Assembly (NCBI RefSeq): GCF_018320785.1
Contig: NC_054881.1
Span: 43,066,424-43,130,423 of the forward strand
Direction: 5' to 3'
DNA from: Cheilinus undulatus
Taxonomy: Eukaryota > Chordata > Actinopteri > Labriformes > Labridae
DNA length: 64,000 nucleotides
Shown here: in pieces, positions 52,700 through 64,000 of the stretch
Numbering within the stretch: position 1 is the stretch's first letter
How the letters are laid out: each line of letters begins with the position of its first letter
Program-made: the position numbers and the translations under genes
The notes under the pieces: generated by a model
The model's database searches: none
Seen by the model: the letters and a program-made list of their open reading frames with translations, nothing else
What the model was told of the DNA's origin: nothing

Positions 52700-54810
52700 C
52701 AGAAGATTCCCTGTATTCTCTCCTTGTAGCTTTCTCTGGATGCTTCGGCTCACTGTCTGACTGGAAAATAAATCTAACAAGCCGTAGTTCTCTCAGACTG
52801 AATCTGATTGTCCTCCAGGATTTTTCTATATTTCTACATTCATTTTACCCTCGACCTTAACAAGCCCTCCAGGGCCAGCTGCTGAGAAGCATCCCCACAG
52901 GATGCTGCTGCTGAGAAGCATCCCCACAGCATGATGCTGCCGAGAAGCATCCCCACAGCATGATGCTGCCGAGAAGCATCCCCACAGCATGATGCTGCTG
53001 AGAAGCATCCCCACAGCATGATGCTGCTGAGAAGCATCCCCACAGCATGATGCTGCTGAGAAGCATCCCCACAGGATGCTGCTGCTGAGAAGCATCCCCA
53101 CAGGATGCTGCTGCTGAGAAGCATCCCCACAGCATGATGCTGCCGAGAAGCATCCCCACAGCATGATGCTGCCGAGAAGCATCCCCACAGCATGATGCTG
53201 CTGAGAAGCATCCCCACAGCATGATGCTGCCGAGAAGCATCCCCACAGGATGATGCTGCTGAGAAGCATCCCCACAGCATGATGCTGCCGAGAAGCATCC
53301 CCACAGCATGATGCTGCTGAGTAGCATCCACACAGGATGATGCTGCTGAGAAGCATCCCCACAGCATGATGCTGCTGAGAAGCATCCCCACAGCATGATG
53401 CTGCTGAGAAGCATCCCCACAGCATGATGCTGCTGAGAAGCATCCCCACAGCATGATGCTGCTGAGAAGCATCCCCACAGCATGATGCTGCTGAGAAGCA
53501 TCCACACAGGATGATGCTGCTGAGAAGCATCCCCACAGCATGATGCTGCTGAGAAGTATCCCCACAGCATGATGCTGCTGAGAAGCATCCCCACAGCATG
53601 ATGCTGCTGAGAAGTATCCCCACAGCATGATGCTGCTGAGAAGCATCCCCACAGCATGATGCTGCTGAGAAGCATCCCCACAGCATGATGCTGCTGAGAA
53701 TCACCCCCACAGGATGATGCTGCTGAGAATCACCCCCACAGCATGATGCTGCTGAGAATCACCCCCACAGGATGATGCTGCTGAGAATCACCCCCACAGG
53801 ATGATGCTGCTGAGAATCACCCCCACAGCATGATGCTGCTGAGAATCACCCCCACAGCATGATGCTGCTGAGAATCACCCCCACAGGATGATGCTGCTGA
53901 GAATCACCCCCACAGGATGATGCTGCTGAGAAGCATCTCCACATCATGATGCAGCTGAGAAGCATCCCCACAGCATGATGCTGCTGAGAGGCATCCCCGC
54001 AGCATGATGCTGCTGAGAAGCATTTTCACAGGATGACGCTGTTTAGAAGCATCCCCACATCAAGATGCTGCTGAGAGGCATCCCCACATCATGATGCTGC
54101 TGAGAGGCATCCCCACATTATGATGCTGCTGAGAGGCATCCCCACAGCATGATGCTGCTGAGAAGCATCCCCACATCATGATGCTGCTGAGAAGCATCTC
54201 CACATCATGATGCTGCTGAGAAGCATCTTCACATCATGATGCTGCTGAGAAGCATCCCCACAGTGGGGATGGTGTGTTTGTGGTGATGTCAGTGTTTGGC
54301 GTCTTGTCTGATGGTCTCAAAGCTCCATTCTGGTCTCATCAGACCAAAGAACTTTCTTCTTCTTGACCATGGAGTCTACCACAGTCCTTCTGGTGAACTC
54401 TAGTCCAGATTGAATCTGAGTTTTCTTCAACAGTGTCTTTCTCTTTGCCAGGTATCTTGGTGTCCTCTCTCACTAGTCTCCTTCTTGCACGCCCACCCAG
54501 TCTGTGAGGACAGTCTGATCTAGGCAGATTTACACATGTGACATATTCCTTCATTTCTTAATGATGATTTAACTGAACTCTGGGGGATGTTCAGAGACTT
54601 AGAGATGTTTCTGACTCCATCCTCTGACTTAGACTTTTCAATCACCTTTCTCTGAGTGTTCTTTTGTCTTCGTGGTGTAATGGTAGCCATGTATACTGAT
54701 GAACCAGTGACTGGAGCTTCCAGACTCAGGTGTCTTTCTACTACAATCACTAACTGTGAGATTACTAGCACCAACTGTCTGGACCTCTGCTGGATTAGCT
54801 CAGCCACAGT
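52700..54810 (-). pseudogene. Decayed Tc1-like transposase gene, expanded internally
   Basis: Minus-strand pieces in transposase order: helix-turn-helix segment (VRNISKSLNIPQSSVKS, about 54650-54560), YVTCVNLPRS with a basic block (54540-54470), an LWSDET-like motif (about 54345), SIMLWGCFSAAGPGGLVKVE (about 52860), then MNVEIYRKILED with a shift (about 52810). Between the last two the 29-bp array is inserted. Multiple stops and shifts; not active. Terminal repeats not identified. Confidence 0.75.
52872..54262 (-). repeat. 29-bp minisatellite inside the Tc1 transposase, about 48 copies
   Basis: Plus-strand unit gctgctgagaagcatcccca followed by cagcatgat; variants gccgag, gaatcaccccc, aggatg and gaggcatc. 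The minus strand reads SIMLWGCFSAA in turn in all three frames, each open for more than 270 codons. Divergence increases toward 53940-54260. Confidence 0.98.
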
Positions 54811-55605
54811 AAAGGAGGTGAATATTTATGCAGTTGCTTATTTTAAATCCCAGATTTCAGTCATTCAGGTCAGAAAAGTCTGGCTGCACCACTGGTTTGG
54901 AGCGATGAGAAATGTCCATTCAGATCTGATGTAAATACTCTTAAAGTCTTGCAGAATCTTCTAGAAAGTCTTGCTGAAGACTTTTGCTCTCTGCTGACAC
55001 GTTTCTCTGGCTGCTGGCTGCAGAGACCCTCACATGCAAACACAGCTTTGAATGTAAAAATCACACAGCTTTACAAAGCACTCATTGATGGAGTAAAACA
55101 CCCATACAGGGAACGTTTGAGCTGAAAACTGGGCTGAGGGAATGCTGCATGTTTTTTCCAGGCATATGTAGCATAGAAGCATGTCTGCTAATCCTTTTTG
55201 GAGTCTCCAGTTTGAGACCCCTGGACCTTTCCTCATAAACACAGCTGTGAAATCCTCTTTTTCTGCTCTATTGTTATCATATTTGAAGCTGAGGTAGCTA
55301 AGGTGTTATGCTCCCAGCTACAGGCCTCGTTTTCACTGTAAACATTCAGATGGGGACAAACATTCTTCATTTTCACCTGGAAGTTATCAGTGACAATAAA
55401 ATCTACCTGTTAACTCAGACATCCTCAGAGTGGGACCATGGCCGCTGGTTGGACCCTGATGAGATGAAAAAGGCTCCTCAAGGCTGGACAGAAACAACAT
55501 TCCCTGTTTTACACAGCCAGCGATGGTGAGCGAATTCAGTGAGACAACATCCAGGTAGATGCAGGACTGACGGCGAATCTACAGCAGAGGAGACTGCTTA
55601 AATCA
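54811..55605. other. Intergenic between the Tc1 relic and family F copy 3
   Basis: Nothing recognised. Confidence 0.4.
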
Positions 55606-55609
55606 GCGT

Positions 55610-56270
55610 GATGAAAATACCTTTGCAAGAGCCACAATCTAAGCGGTGAACAGAGAAAAAAACTGCTTAAGTAGCAATAAAAAAATAAGGGTGGCAAAAA
55701 TGGTCAAAAAGTAGCCAAAATGTGTGAAAAGAGGCGAAAATGGCAAAAATGGCAAAAAGAAGAGTGAAAATTTTGGGGGAAAAGGAAACAAGTGGTATTT
55801 CATGGCAAAAGGTGGCTTATTTGGACAAAAAGTGGCAAAAAATGGTGCAAAAAGGCAAAACAGGCAAAAAAAAAGTGGAATAAAGAAGAGGGAAAAATTC
55901 AGGAAAAAAGGAAACAAGTGGTATTCTATGACAAAAGGGTGCTTATTTAGAAGGAAAGTGCCAAAACATGGTGAAAAAGAAGTAAAAAAAATGGGTAAAA
56001 ATAAAAAAAGGAAAAAATGTGTTTTAGTGGCAAAAGGTAGTTTAAGTGGACAAAAAAAAGGGCAAAAATTGGATGAAAATGGAATAAATGGAGAAAAAGT
56101 GGTGAAAGAAGTTGCAAAATGGCCCAAAAAAAGGAAAAAACAGCAGTATTTAACGGCAAAAGAAAGATTAAATGCGTGAAAAATGGTCAAAAGTTTCCAT
56201 TTTTAAGATTTTCTGGGGGAATAATGTTTAAAATTAAAACATCAAAGAGCCACACGCTGAGTATCAGTGG
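55610..56270 (+). mobile_element. hAT-like element, family F, copy 3, left end missing
   Basis: Begins near aatacctttgcaagagccac and ends gagccacacgctgagtatca, matching 45180-45440. The interior is a satellite of gtggcaaaaaatggtgcaaa-type units that reads as a Lys-rich open frame by composition only. Confidence 0.65.
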
Positions 56271-56274
56271 CTTA

Positions 56275-57170
56275 AAGACAACAGAGTCCATCCATCTTCT
56301 CCCATGTATCCGAGGCCAGGTCTTGGTTTTCCCAGTTCCTGCTGAGGGATTCTGAGGCGCTCCCAGGCCAGATGGGACGTATAATCCCTCCAGCAAGTTC
56401 TGGGTCTGCCCTGGGGTCTCCTCCGGTTGGATGAGCCTGGGGTCTCCTCCGGTTGGATGAGCCTGGGGTCTCCTCCGGTTGGATGTGCCTGGGGTCTCCT
56501 CCGGTTGGATGTGCCTGGGGTGTCCTCCGGTTGGATGTGACTGGGGTCTCCTCTGGTTGGATGAGCCTGGGGTCTCCTCCGGTTGGATGTGCCTGGGGTC
56601 TCCTCCGGTTGGATGTGCCTGGGGTCTCCTCCGGTTGGATGTGCCTGGGGTCTCCTCCGGTTGGATGTGCCTGGGGTGTCCTCCGGTTGGATGTGCCTGG
56701 GGTCTCCTCCGGTTGGATGTGCCTGGGGTGTCCTCTGGTTGGATGAGCCTGGGGTCTCCTCCAGCTGGATGTACCTGGGGTCTCCTCTGGTTGGATGTGC
56801 CGGGGGTCTCCTCCAGCTGGATGTGCCTGGGAGACCTCCACAGGGAGGAGACCAGGAGGAGTCCTGATCTTCTAAATGGGCTCCTTCAGTCTAAAGGAGC
56901 AGCAGCTCTACTTGGAGATCCCTCACCTCTCTGAGGCTGAGCCCAGACCCTCCTGAGGAGTCTCATGGACCACCTGAACCTGTGATCTCGTGGTGATTAC
57001 CCAGAGTTCATGACTACAGGGGAGGTCTAAACCAGGATGGATCGGTAAAACGAAAGCTTTGTCTTCCGGCTCAGCTCCCTCTTCACCATGGCGCCTGCAG
57101 GACTGCTGATGCAGCACCGATCCACCTGTCAACCTCACGGTCCGTTCTATAAGGACGAGGAAGCAGGAAG
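56275..57170 (-). repeat. Common teleost dispersed repeat (LINE-type 3' region), expanded internally
   Basis: Left part (catcttctcccatgtatccg; ccaggtcttggttttcccag) and right part (aagctttgtcttccggctca; gctccctcttcaccatgg; gcaccgatccacctgtcaac) belong to one widespread fish repeat. On the minus strand the left part resembles the GRPR..W..Y tail of a LINE reverse transcriptase. The 26-bp array lies between the two parts. Confidence 0.65.
56413..56835 (+). repeat. 26-bp minisatellite inside the dispersed repeat, about 16 copies
   Basis: Unit ggtctcctccggttggatgt followed by gcctgg; variants gtgtcc, gatgag and ctccagctgg toward the right end. Confidence 0.97.
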
Positions 57171-57239
57171 AGTCATATCTGGTCTTTGGCTTCACCTGTG
57201 TGCACCTGGACACATGTAGATGAACGCTGCTGTGCATAT

Positions 57240-57930
57240 GTGCAGCTAAAATAATGACTGAGCTGTTTCTCTGATTTATTTAATTCTAGTTTCTGTTTTT
57301 CTGATGAACGATGTCTCACCTACAGCTGGAGCTCTGAGGACGATTAAAGAGAATCTGAGGCTCATTTTTATTTAGCAGTGTGAAACTTGAGCGTTGTTTG
57401 TAGACATCATCACCAAGGAGAGGAAACAAACATCAGTCATGATGAGTGCCAGCAGAAATCCCTCTGCCAGGAGATTTTCTCTCCTTATACCAGAACGAGA
57501 ACCTGCCATGTGCCTCCGTCTGCAGCATGTTGGTAGTAATTAGATTTAAAGGCAGAAGCTGATTCTGCAGAGTCATCTGAACACAGAAGGGTGTGGCTGC
57601 TCTGAGCTCTGTGGGAACGTCAGCATGTTTGAGCCCTCAGTTTGTCCTCACAGGAGCTTTAATTATTCTGTTTTTATGTACCTCTGCAGCAGCTCCAGCA
57701 GGCTTTAACCTCACTCTGACTTTACTCTTTAACATCAGAGAGGACAGGATGTGGAGAGCTCTTCACAAACGCTCAGGCTGCATTCAGACTAAAACACCTG
57801 TGAGACTGCAATCAGGGTAAAATCCCTCCATGTTTGTGTGTTTGTAGAGCAGCAGCTGCAGAAAGCTTAGAGCAGTGTTGACTTCCACTGACCTTCAAAA
57901 TAAAAGTCATGTTCATTAAAAGGACCCGCC
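57240..57930. other. Intergenic, nothing recognised
   Basis: Spacer before the AAAC tract. Confidence 0.4.
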
Positions 57931-57940
57931 CATTTCTACA

Positions 57941-58138
57941 AACAAACAAACAAACCAGCAAACAAGCAAACAAACAAATAAACAAACAAACAAACAAGCA
58001 AACAAACAAATAAACAAACAAACAAACAAGCAAACAAACAAACAAACAAGCAAACAAACAAACAAAAGCTAGACTCTGTTCTGTTGGTCTGTTTACCTGC
58101 TTCAGGTTTGTTTGTTTGTTTGTTTGTTTGTTTGTTTG
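57941..58138. repeat. (AAAC)n tract facing a (GTTT)n tract
   Basis: About 125 bp of aaac/aagc/aaat repeats (57941-58066), then 39 bp of unique sequence, then 33 bp of gtttgtttgttt (58106-58138). The two arms are complementary. Confidence 0.95.
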
Positions 58139-58294
58139 TCCTCTTCTGTGTCTTCACTGACGTTTAGTGTCTATTTTTTTTGTCTTGTTTCTGATCTTCT
58201 GCTTCTCTTTGGTTCCTTCTGTTTCTCATCAGACTCTCTGGAGTATATTTTGGGTTTTTTGTCACTTTTATTTCTCATTCTGTATCTTTGAAGG

Positions 58295-58720
58295 CAGGAG
58301 TGTCAAACTCAGTCACAGCAGGGGCCAGATCCTGGATTCAGGTCTAACCTGAGGGCCTAACAGGGTCAGCACAACCAGACTGTCAGCCTCATTTTCACCA
58401 GTAATAAAATATGATAAAACCAGAACTGATCAGGAAAAATGATACATTTAAAGGCTAAAAATCTAAGATAAATGTCCAACGTATTAGTTCAAAAGATCAG
58501 AACATGATTTTAGAAATAGAAAAATAATGTTTTTAAAGAGCAAATATATGAGGAGGAAGTTGAAATCATAAGTTTGAAAGGTCAAAATATGAGATCAAAT
58601 TTGAAATCATGAGTTTAAAGATCAAAATACGACTTAAGATTTAAAATTTTAAATCTGTAGTTAAAAATATGGATTAAAAAATTAAAATAAAGAGTTGAAA
58701 ATGTTAAAAAAAAAATTAAA
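58295..58720 (+). mobile_element. hAT family D, copy 3, 5' part
   Basis: caggagtgtcaaactcagtc, then gcctaacagggtcagcac, matches the left half of 27956-28827. The right end is lost in A/T-rich sequence. Confidence 0.75.
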
Positions 58721-60600
58721 TTAAAAATTAAAATTGATATGTTTTTCTGCTTTTTTGCATAAATCTCTTAAATAACGTCAGCTGTGCTCAAACCTACCAG
58801 ACATTCAATCATTTTGAGGATTTTAACCCTTTAAATGTCAGTTTGATTACTTTAAGCAGAAGAAATATTACTGTTTAGTTTTTATAGCAGTTTTTTGGAC
58901 ATTTTTGTCCTTGATGGCTTTAAAGGGGAGTAAATGAAATGATGCCTGAGGGTTAATAGATTTTCAAAATCAAGAATGGAGCTTTTTATTTTCCCAGAGT
59001 ACCTTGATGCAGACAAGATGGCCGACATTCATCCAATCCATACCGGAAGTCGGTGCGTCTCAGGTCAGGCTTAGGCGTTAAAACCTGAGTGGTTAGGTTC
59101 AGGGTAAGGCAGTGTCCATCTGCAGCGTCACCTCACTGCTGCTGATGAGGAAACAGACCAGCGATGTGAAAAAGATTCATGCTGGTTTTTACGGCACAAA
59201 AACAAACCAGTCAAGCCAAACATTTGGATGAATTCCTCCTGAATGAGATTCATGGAGGAGGATTTATTACCTGACAGAGAATTTTTCTTAAATTCACTGC
59301 ATGGAAATATTTGATCTGCCTGATGATAGACGGGAAAATCCATCTGCTTTGCAAGGTTTGGATCACATTTGGTGCGATTCTTTCATACCGTGCCCGAGCA
59401 CAATTGCACCCCTCTCTTTTTTCTTTCACGTTTGAAACGTCGCTCCGTGCACGAGCGTGCTTTCACACGTGCACAGTCTGATAAGGCAGGTGGAGGTGGC
59501 ATGGAAGCCGCTCAGGTGGACATTTGTCTGAGTCCATCCTGCTGTGATGGATGTTTTTATATTTTGGAGACGCTTCACCTTCTTCCACTTCTACCGTACA
59601 GCTCAGAGGGTGACATGGACCCGTGCTGCATGAGAACTATGGTTTTTATGGAGACTGAAGACGTTTAGAGTTGAAGTCACTGCAGAGTGTTCAGGTATGG
59701 TTGCATTCACATGTCCTGCAGAGCGAGCCCATGTCCTCATGAATCCAGCCTGAGTCTACTGCACCTCTAGCACATGAGTGCAGAACATCTGGGGTCTAGA
59801 GATCTTGGCCTTCGTCCCTCATGTGAAACCTTAAAGATCCAGTCCCATGCGGAGCTCTGCTGCACACGTTTACATCTGAGTCATACGTAATATCTTCAAC
59901 AAGAGAGGGGCGTCTGTTTGGATCTTTTATTCTGTGGGTTAGAATCATTGGCTGTGATTATTTCAGAGGAGGACACGTTTGGGTTTTAAAAATGTGGCAG
60001 TAATGAAGGCCTTATTCAAACCCACAGACCCCCTGATTCTGGCCTTCTATACCTTCCTGTTACAGCGAGGAGTTTCAGTATTTTAAAGCTGTGTCCCACT
60101 GCTATCTCCACACCCTGTAAAGTGACGGTTACCCTTCCCATCAAGACTCTCTTTGGTTGGTTCTCGTGGTCGTTCCTCAGACCACACCCTGGAGGAATAC
60201 GGGAGAATAAAGAGTGTGTTGTACTGGTGAAGATGTCGTTGATGTGGAGAGAACATGTGAGGGTGAGCTCAGTGAAAACCAAGAAATCTAACAGCATCAT
60301 CTCTCTGAGCAGACGACTGACTGAAGGCAGAAATGTGATTTCTAGACCGGCTGACTTCATCAGACCAGAGAACCAGACTCTGGGGTCTCCACACCAGCCT
60401 TGTTTTCAGTCTTTAGCCGTTGTAGTGAAACTCTGTGATCCTGGAAAAGCTCATCACCGAACCCTGAGAGAAACGTTTGAGTCAGACCTCAGTGAGGAGA
60501 ACCAAAGATCACGAACCCAAGACAAACAGGACTAGATCTACGAATGAGCGCTTAGATGGGGTTCAGGTGTCTCTGCATGATCACATCAGTCTACAGCAGG
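58721..60600. other. Intergenic, largely unassigned
   Basis: No gene recognised. An open frame at 60122-60535 (137 codons) has no known motif. The stretch 59370-59480 (gtgctttcacacgtgcac) faintly recalls the MITE at 6279-7056. Confidence 0.35.
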
Positions 60601-60639
60601 GGAGTCCAGACTTTTACTGCTGAGGGCCACACACAGACG

Positions 60640-61672
60640 TACACTATATTGCCAAAAGTATTCACTCACCCATCCAAATAATGTAAATCAGGTGTTCCAG
60701 TCTCTTCCATGTCCACAGGTGTATAAAATCATCACCTAGGCATGCAGACTGTTTCTACAAACATTAGTGAAAGAATGGCTCGCTCTCAGGAGCTCAGTGA
60801 ATTCCAGCGTGGTACTGTGATAGGATGCCACCTGTGCAACAAGTCCAGTGGTGAGATTTCCTCCTAAATATTCCACAGTCAACTGTCAGTGGTGTTAGAA
60901 CAAAGTGGAAGCCATTGGGAACGACAGCAACTCAGCCACCAAGTGGTAGGCCACGGAAAATGACGGAGCGGGGTCAGCGGATGCTGAGGTCATAGTGCGC
61001 AGAGGTGGCCAACTTTCTGCAGAGTCAATCTCTACAGACCTCCAAACTTCATGTGGCCTTCAGATTAGCTCAAGAACAGTGGTAGAGAGCTTCATGGAAT
61101 GGGTTTCCATGGTAACAGCTGCATCCAAGCCATACATCACCAAGTGCAATGCAAAGCGTGGGATGCAGTGGTGTAAAGCACGCCGCCACTGGACTCTAGA
61201 GCAGTGGAGACGCCTTCTCTGGAGCGACCAATCACGCTTCTCCATCTGGCAATCTGATGGACGAGTCTGGGTTTGGCGGTTGCCAGGAGAATGGTACTTG
61301 TCTGACTGCATTGTGCCAAGTGTAAAGTTTGGTGGAGGGGGGATTATGGTGTGGGCTTGTTCTTCAGGAGCTGGGCTTGGCCCCTTAGTTCCAGTCAAAG
61401 GAACTCTGAATGCTTCAGCAGACCAAGAGATTCTGGACAATTCCATGCTCCCAACTTTGTGGGATCAGTTTGGGGATGGCCCCTTCCTGTTCCAACATGA
61501 CTGTGCACCAGTGAACAAAGCAAGGTCCATAAAGACATGGAGGAGAGAGTTTGGTGTGGATCAACTTGACTGGCCTGCACAGAGTCCTGACCTCAACCCC
61601 ATAAAACACCTTTGGGATGAATTAGAGCGGAGACTGAGAGCCAGGCCTTCTGGTCCAACATCAGTGTGCTGA
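60640..61672 (+). pseudogene. Tc1-like transposon with inactivated DD34E transposase
   Basis: Left terminal repeat tacactatattgccaaaagt at 60640. The transposase starts at 60775 (MARSQELSEFQRGTVIGCHL), then breaks by frame errors near 60860. A long frame, 60995-61669, carries the catalytic half: [22 protein letters not shown] (first Asp), [21 protein letters not shown] (second Asp) and [15 protein letters not shown], where the expected catalytic Glu is Lys. The end is lost after TSVC. Not functional. Confidence 0.92.
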
Positions 61673-61811
61673 AAATAAGAGACTCTGTGTAAAACTTTTA
61701 AGCTGCACAAAACATGAATGAGGTACAGCAACAGAACGGCAGTTTCATCTAGAATGTGCATAGCAGCTTTAAACAAGTCATTTCTGTCAGTGTGTCTCCA
61801 TCTAAACCGTA

Positions 61812-62192
61812 TGACGGAGTATTAGGGCCACAAGAAGAGAAAAAAAATACAATAATTAATTTTTTGTGACATTACGAGAATAAAGTCGTAATATCACGAG
61901 AATCAAATATTACAGAAAGACAGTCTGCTGTGGCGCTGCGGATCTACGACGGAGTATTGTCCTGATTCTGATAATAATTTGATGCTGATGTGCCAACAGA
62001 TGAAGTATTTCCTTATTTGTGAAACCAATAATAAAATATAACTTCACAAGATGCTCAACGTTGCTCATTTTAACGGCGGACTTTCTTGTAATGTTTTATT
62101 CTCGTACTATTACGACTTTATTCTCGTAATGTCAAAAAAAGTTTTAATTCTTTTATTTTTTTTCCTCTTCGTGTGGCACTAATACTCCGTCA
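61812..62192. mobile_element. MITE with TA duplication and long inverted ends
   Basis: Ends tgacggagtattagggccac and, inverted, tgacggagtattagtgccac. TA flanks both sides (61810-61811, 62193-62194). The interior also holds inverted ttattctcgtaat/attacgagaataa blocks. Confidence 0.85.
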
Positions 62193-62478
62193 TAAAACAG
62201 CCTCCAAGAAAAGACGAGACATAAAAATACATTTTTAATTTTTCATGTTTTTTTCAAGAACTGTTGGAAATATTTGAGGCGAGAGCTCAGCTAATGAAAA
62301 TAGTGGTAGAAAAAGAGCGGACATTTTCAGATGAATGTCTAGTTGTCAGAGCAACAGTCGCACACTTCCTGTCCTTTGTTAAAGTATTCAGGTTTATTAA
62401 ACTCTGGATTATTCTGTTGAACTCCTGCAGACGGTCCTGTCCCTTTAAGTCAACCCCGTGCTTTTATTTTGAAAGCCA

Positions 62479-62486
62479 TGACGTCA
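62479..62486 (+). promoter_or_regulatory. Palindromic CRE (TGACGTCA) upstream of reep5
   Basis: A perfect 8-bp CREB/ATF site lies 142 bp before the reep5 ATG, in the likely core promoter. Position and exactness are visible in the sequence. Use by CREB or ATF factors is inferred. Confidence 0.45.
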
Positions 62487-62501
62487 GCTCATTCAGCCTA
62501 A

Positions 62502-63040
<539 letters not shown>

Positions 63041-63163
63041 TAAGTGTTTGTTTTATTCTGGAGGAAAGCAGAGAGAGAGAGAGAGTTTATTCTGGAGCAG
63101 AGAGAGAGAGGAGGAGCCTGCAAACACACCCAAACAACATGCAGCTCAAACAGAAGCTCCCTT

Positions 63164-64000
63164 TATGTCAATAAAGCTTTAGTCAGGAATACAAACTCAT
63201 TTAAAGCTTTAGTCAGGAATACAAACTCAATAAAAGCTTTAGTCAGGAATACAAACTCATTTAAAGCTTTAGTCAGGAATACAAACTCAATAAAAGCTTT
63301 AGTCAGGAATACAAACTCATTTAAAGCTTTAGTCAGGAATACAAACTCATTTAAAGCTTTAGTCAGGAATACAAACTCAATAAAAGCTTTAGTCAGGAAT
63401 ACAAACTCATTTAAAGCTTTAGTCAGGAATACAAACTCAATAAAAGCTTTAGTCAGGAATACAAACTCAATAAAAGCTTTAGTCAGGAATACAAACTCAA
63501 TAAAAGCTTTAGTCAGGAATACAAACTCATTTAAAGCTTTAGTCAGGAATACAAACTCAATAAAAGCTTTAGTCAGGAATACAAACTCATTTAAAGCTTT
63601 AGTCAGGAATACAAACTCATTTAAAGCTTTAGTCAGGAATACAAACTCAATAAAAGCTTTAGTCAGGAATACAAACTCAATAAAAGCTTTAGTCAGGAAT
63701 ACAAACTCAATAAAAGCTTTAGTCAGGAATACAAACTCAATAAAAGCTTTAGTCAGGAATACAAACTCAATAAAAGCTTTAGTCAGGAATACAAACTCAA
63801 TAAAAGCTTTAGTCAGGAATACAAACTCAATAAAAGCTTTAGTCAGGAATACAAACTCAATAAAAGCTTTAGTCAGGAATACAAACTCATTTAAAGCTTT
63901 AGTCAGGAATACAAACTCAATAAAAGCTTTAGTCAGGAATACAAACTCAATAAAAGCTTTAGTCAGGAATACAAACTCAATAAAAGCTTTAGTCAGGAAT
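63164..64000 (+). repeat. 30-bp minisatellite in reep5 intron 2, at least 27 copies, continues past the end
   Basis: Unit agctttagtcaggaatacaa followed by actcaataaa (type A) or actcatttaa (type B). Apart from this A/B difference the copies are essentially identical. It begins 125 bp after the exon 2 donor and reaches base 64000. Confidence 0.98.

Noticed and set aside
52826-53710. Three long cysteine-rich minus-strand open frames
   Set aside because: They are frame-cycling translations of the 29-bp array derived from Tc1, not a cysteine-rich secreted protein.
55724-56179. Lys-rich 151-codon frame and its Phe/Pro-rich opposite strand
   Set aside because: Both follow from the A/G-rich satellite inside hAT family F.
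56272-56934. Open frames on both strands over the 26-bp array
   Set aside because: Translation of a tandem repeat within a dispersed element; no independent coding signal.
60122-60535. 137-codon open frame as a gene
   Set aside because: No known motif, no splice or promoter context, and it overlaps an open frame on the other strand.

Overview
The window is vertebrate, almost certainly teleost, nuclear DNA. It contains intron-rich genes with clean GT/AG junctions, many hAT and Tc1/mariner-type elements of the kind common in fish, and long minisatellites. Four conserved protein genes account for only about 3 kb of coding sequence. The rest is introns, transposable elements and tandem repeats. 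I name no species.

Layout: (1) 4574-11100, plus strand: the last six exons of mmp11 (stromelysin-3), covering the catalytic and hemopexin domains. The signal-peptide and pro-domain exons are not visible upstream. (2) 21957-35994, minus strand: a complete nine-exon smarcb1 (SNF5/INI1, SWI/SNF core subunit). It converges tail to tail with mmp11 and carries a 4.75 kb 39-bp array in intron 1. (3) 40684-50683, minus strand: a complete seven-exon Derlin-2/3 gene of 239 codons, with an XBP1/UPRE-like site just upstream. (4) 62628-63039, plus strand: the first two exons of reep5, continuing past the window end, followed by a very uniform 30-bp array. MMP11, SMARCB1 and DERL3 are neighbours on human chromosome 22q11, so the first three genes look like a conserved block in which mmp11 and smarcb1 have changed relative orientation. 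Derlin and REEP5 are both ER membrane proteins, but they are not known neighbours in mammals.

Mobile DNA: at least four non-autonomous hAT families with 8-bp target duplications, several of them exact; an L1-clade LINE fragment with a 14-bp target duplication; Penelope-like, RTE-like and L2/jockey-like reverse transcriptase fragments; two decayed Tc1 transposase genes; a mariner fragment; and several MITEs. Nested insertions give relative ages. Two copies of one hAT carry a second hAT at the same internal site. One locus is three elements deep.

Tandem repeats: nine main arrays, with units of 23, 46, 29, 39, 21, 29, 26, 30 and 4 bp. The strongest observation is that at least two of them arose inside transposable elements: the 29-bp array inside the DDE region of a Tc1 transposase gene, and the 26-bp array inside a common fish repeat. 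Several hAT families with different termini also share a TTAAAATGGCAAAA-type internal satellite. I found no prokaryotic or CRISPR-like system, no tRNA or rRNA genes and no viral gene.
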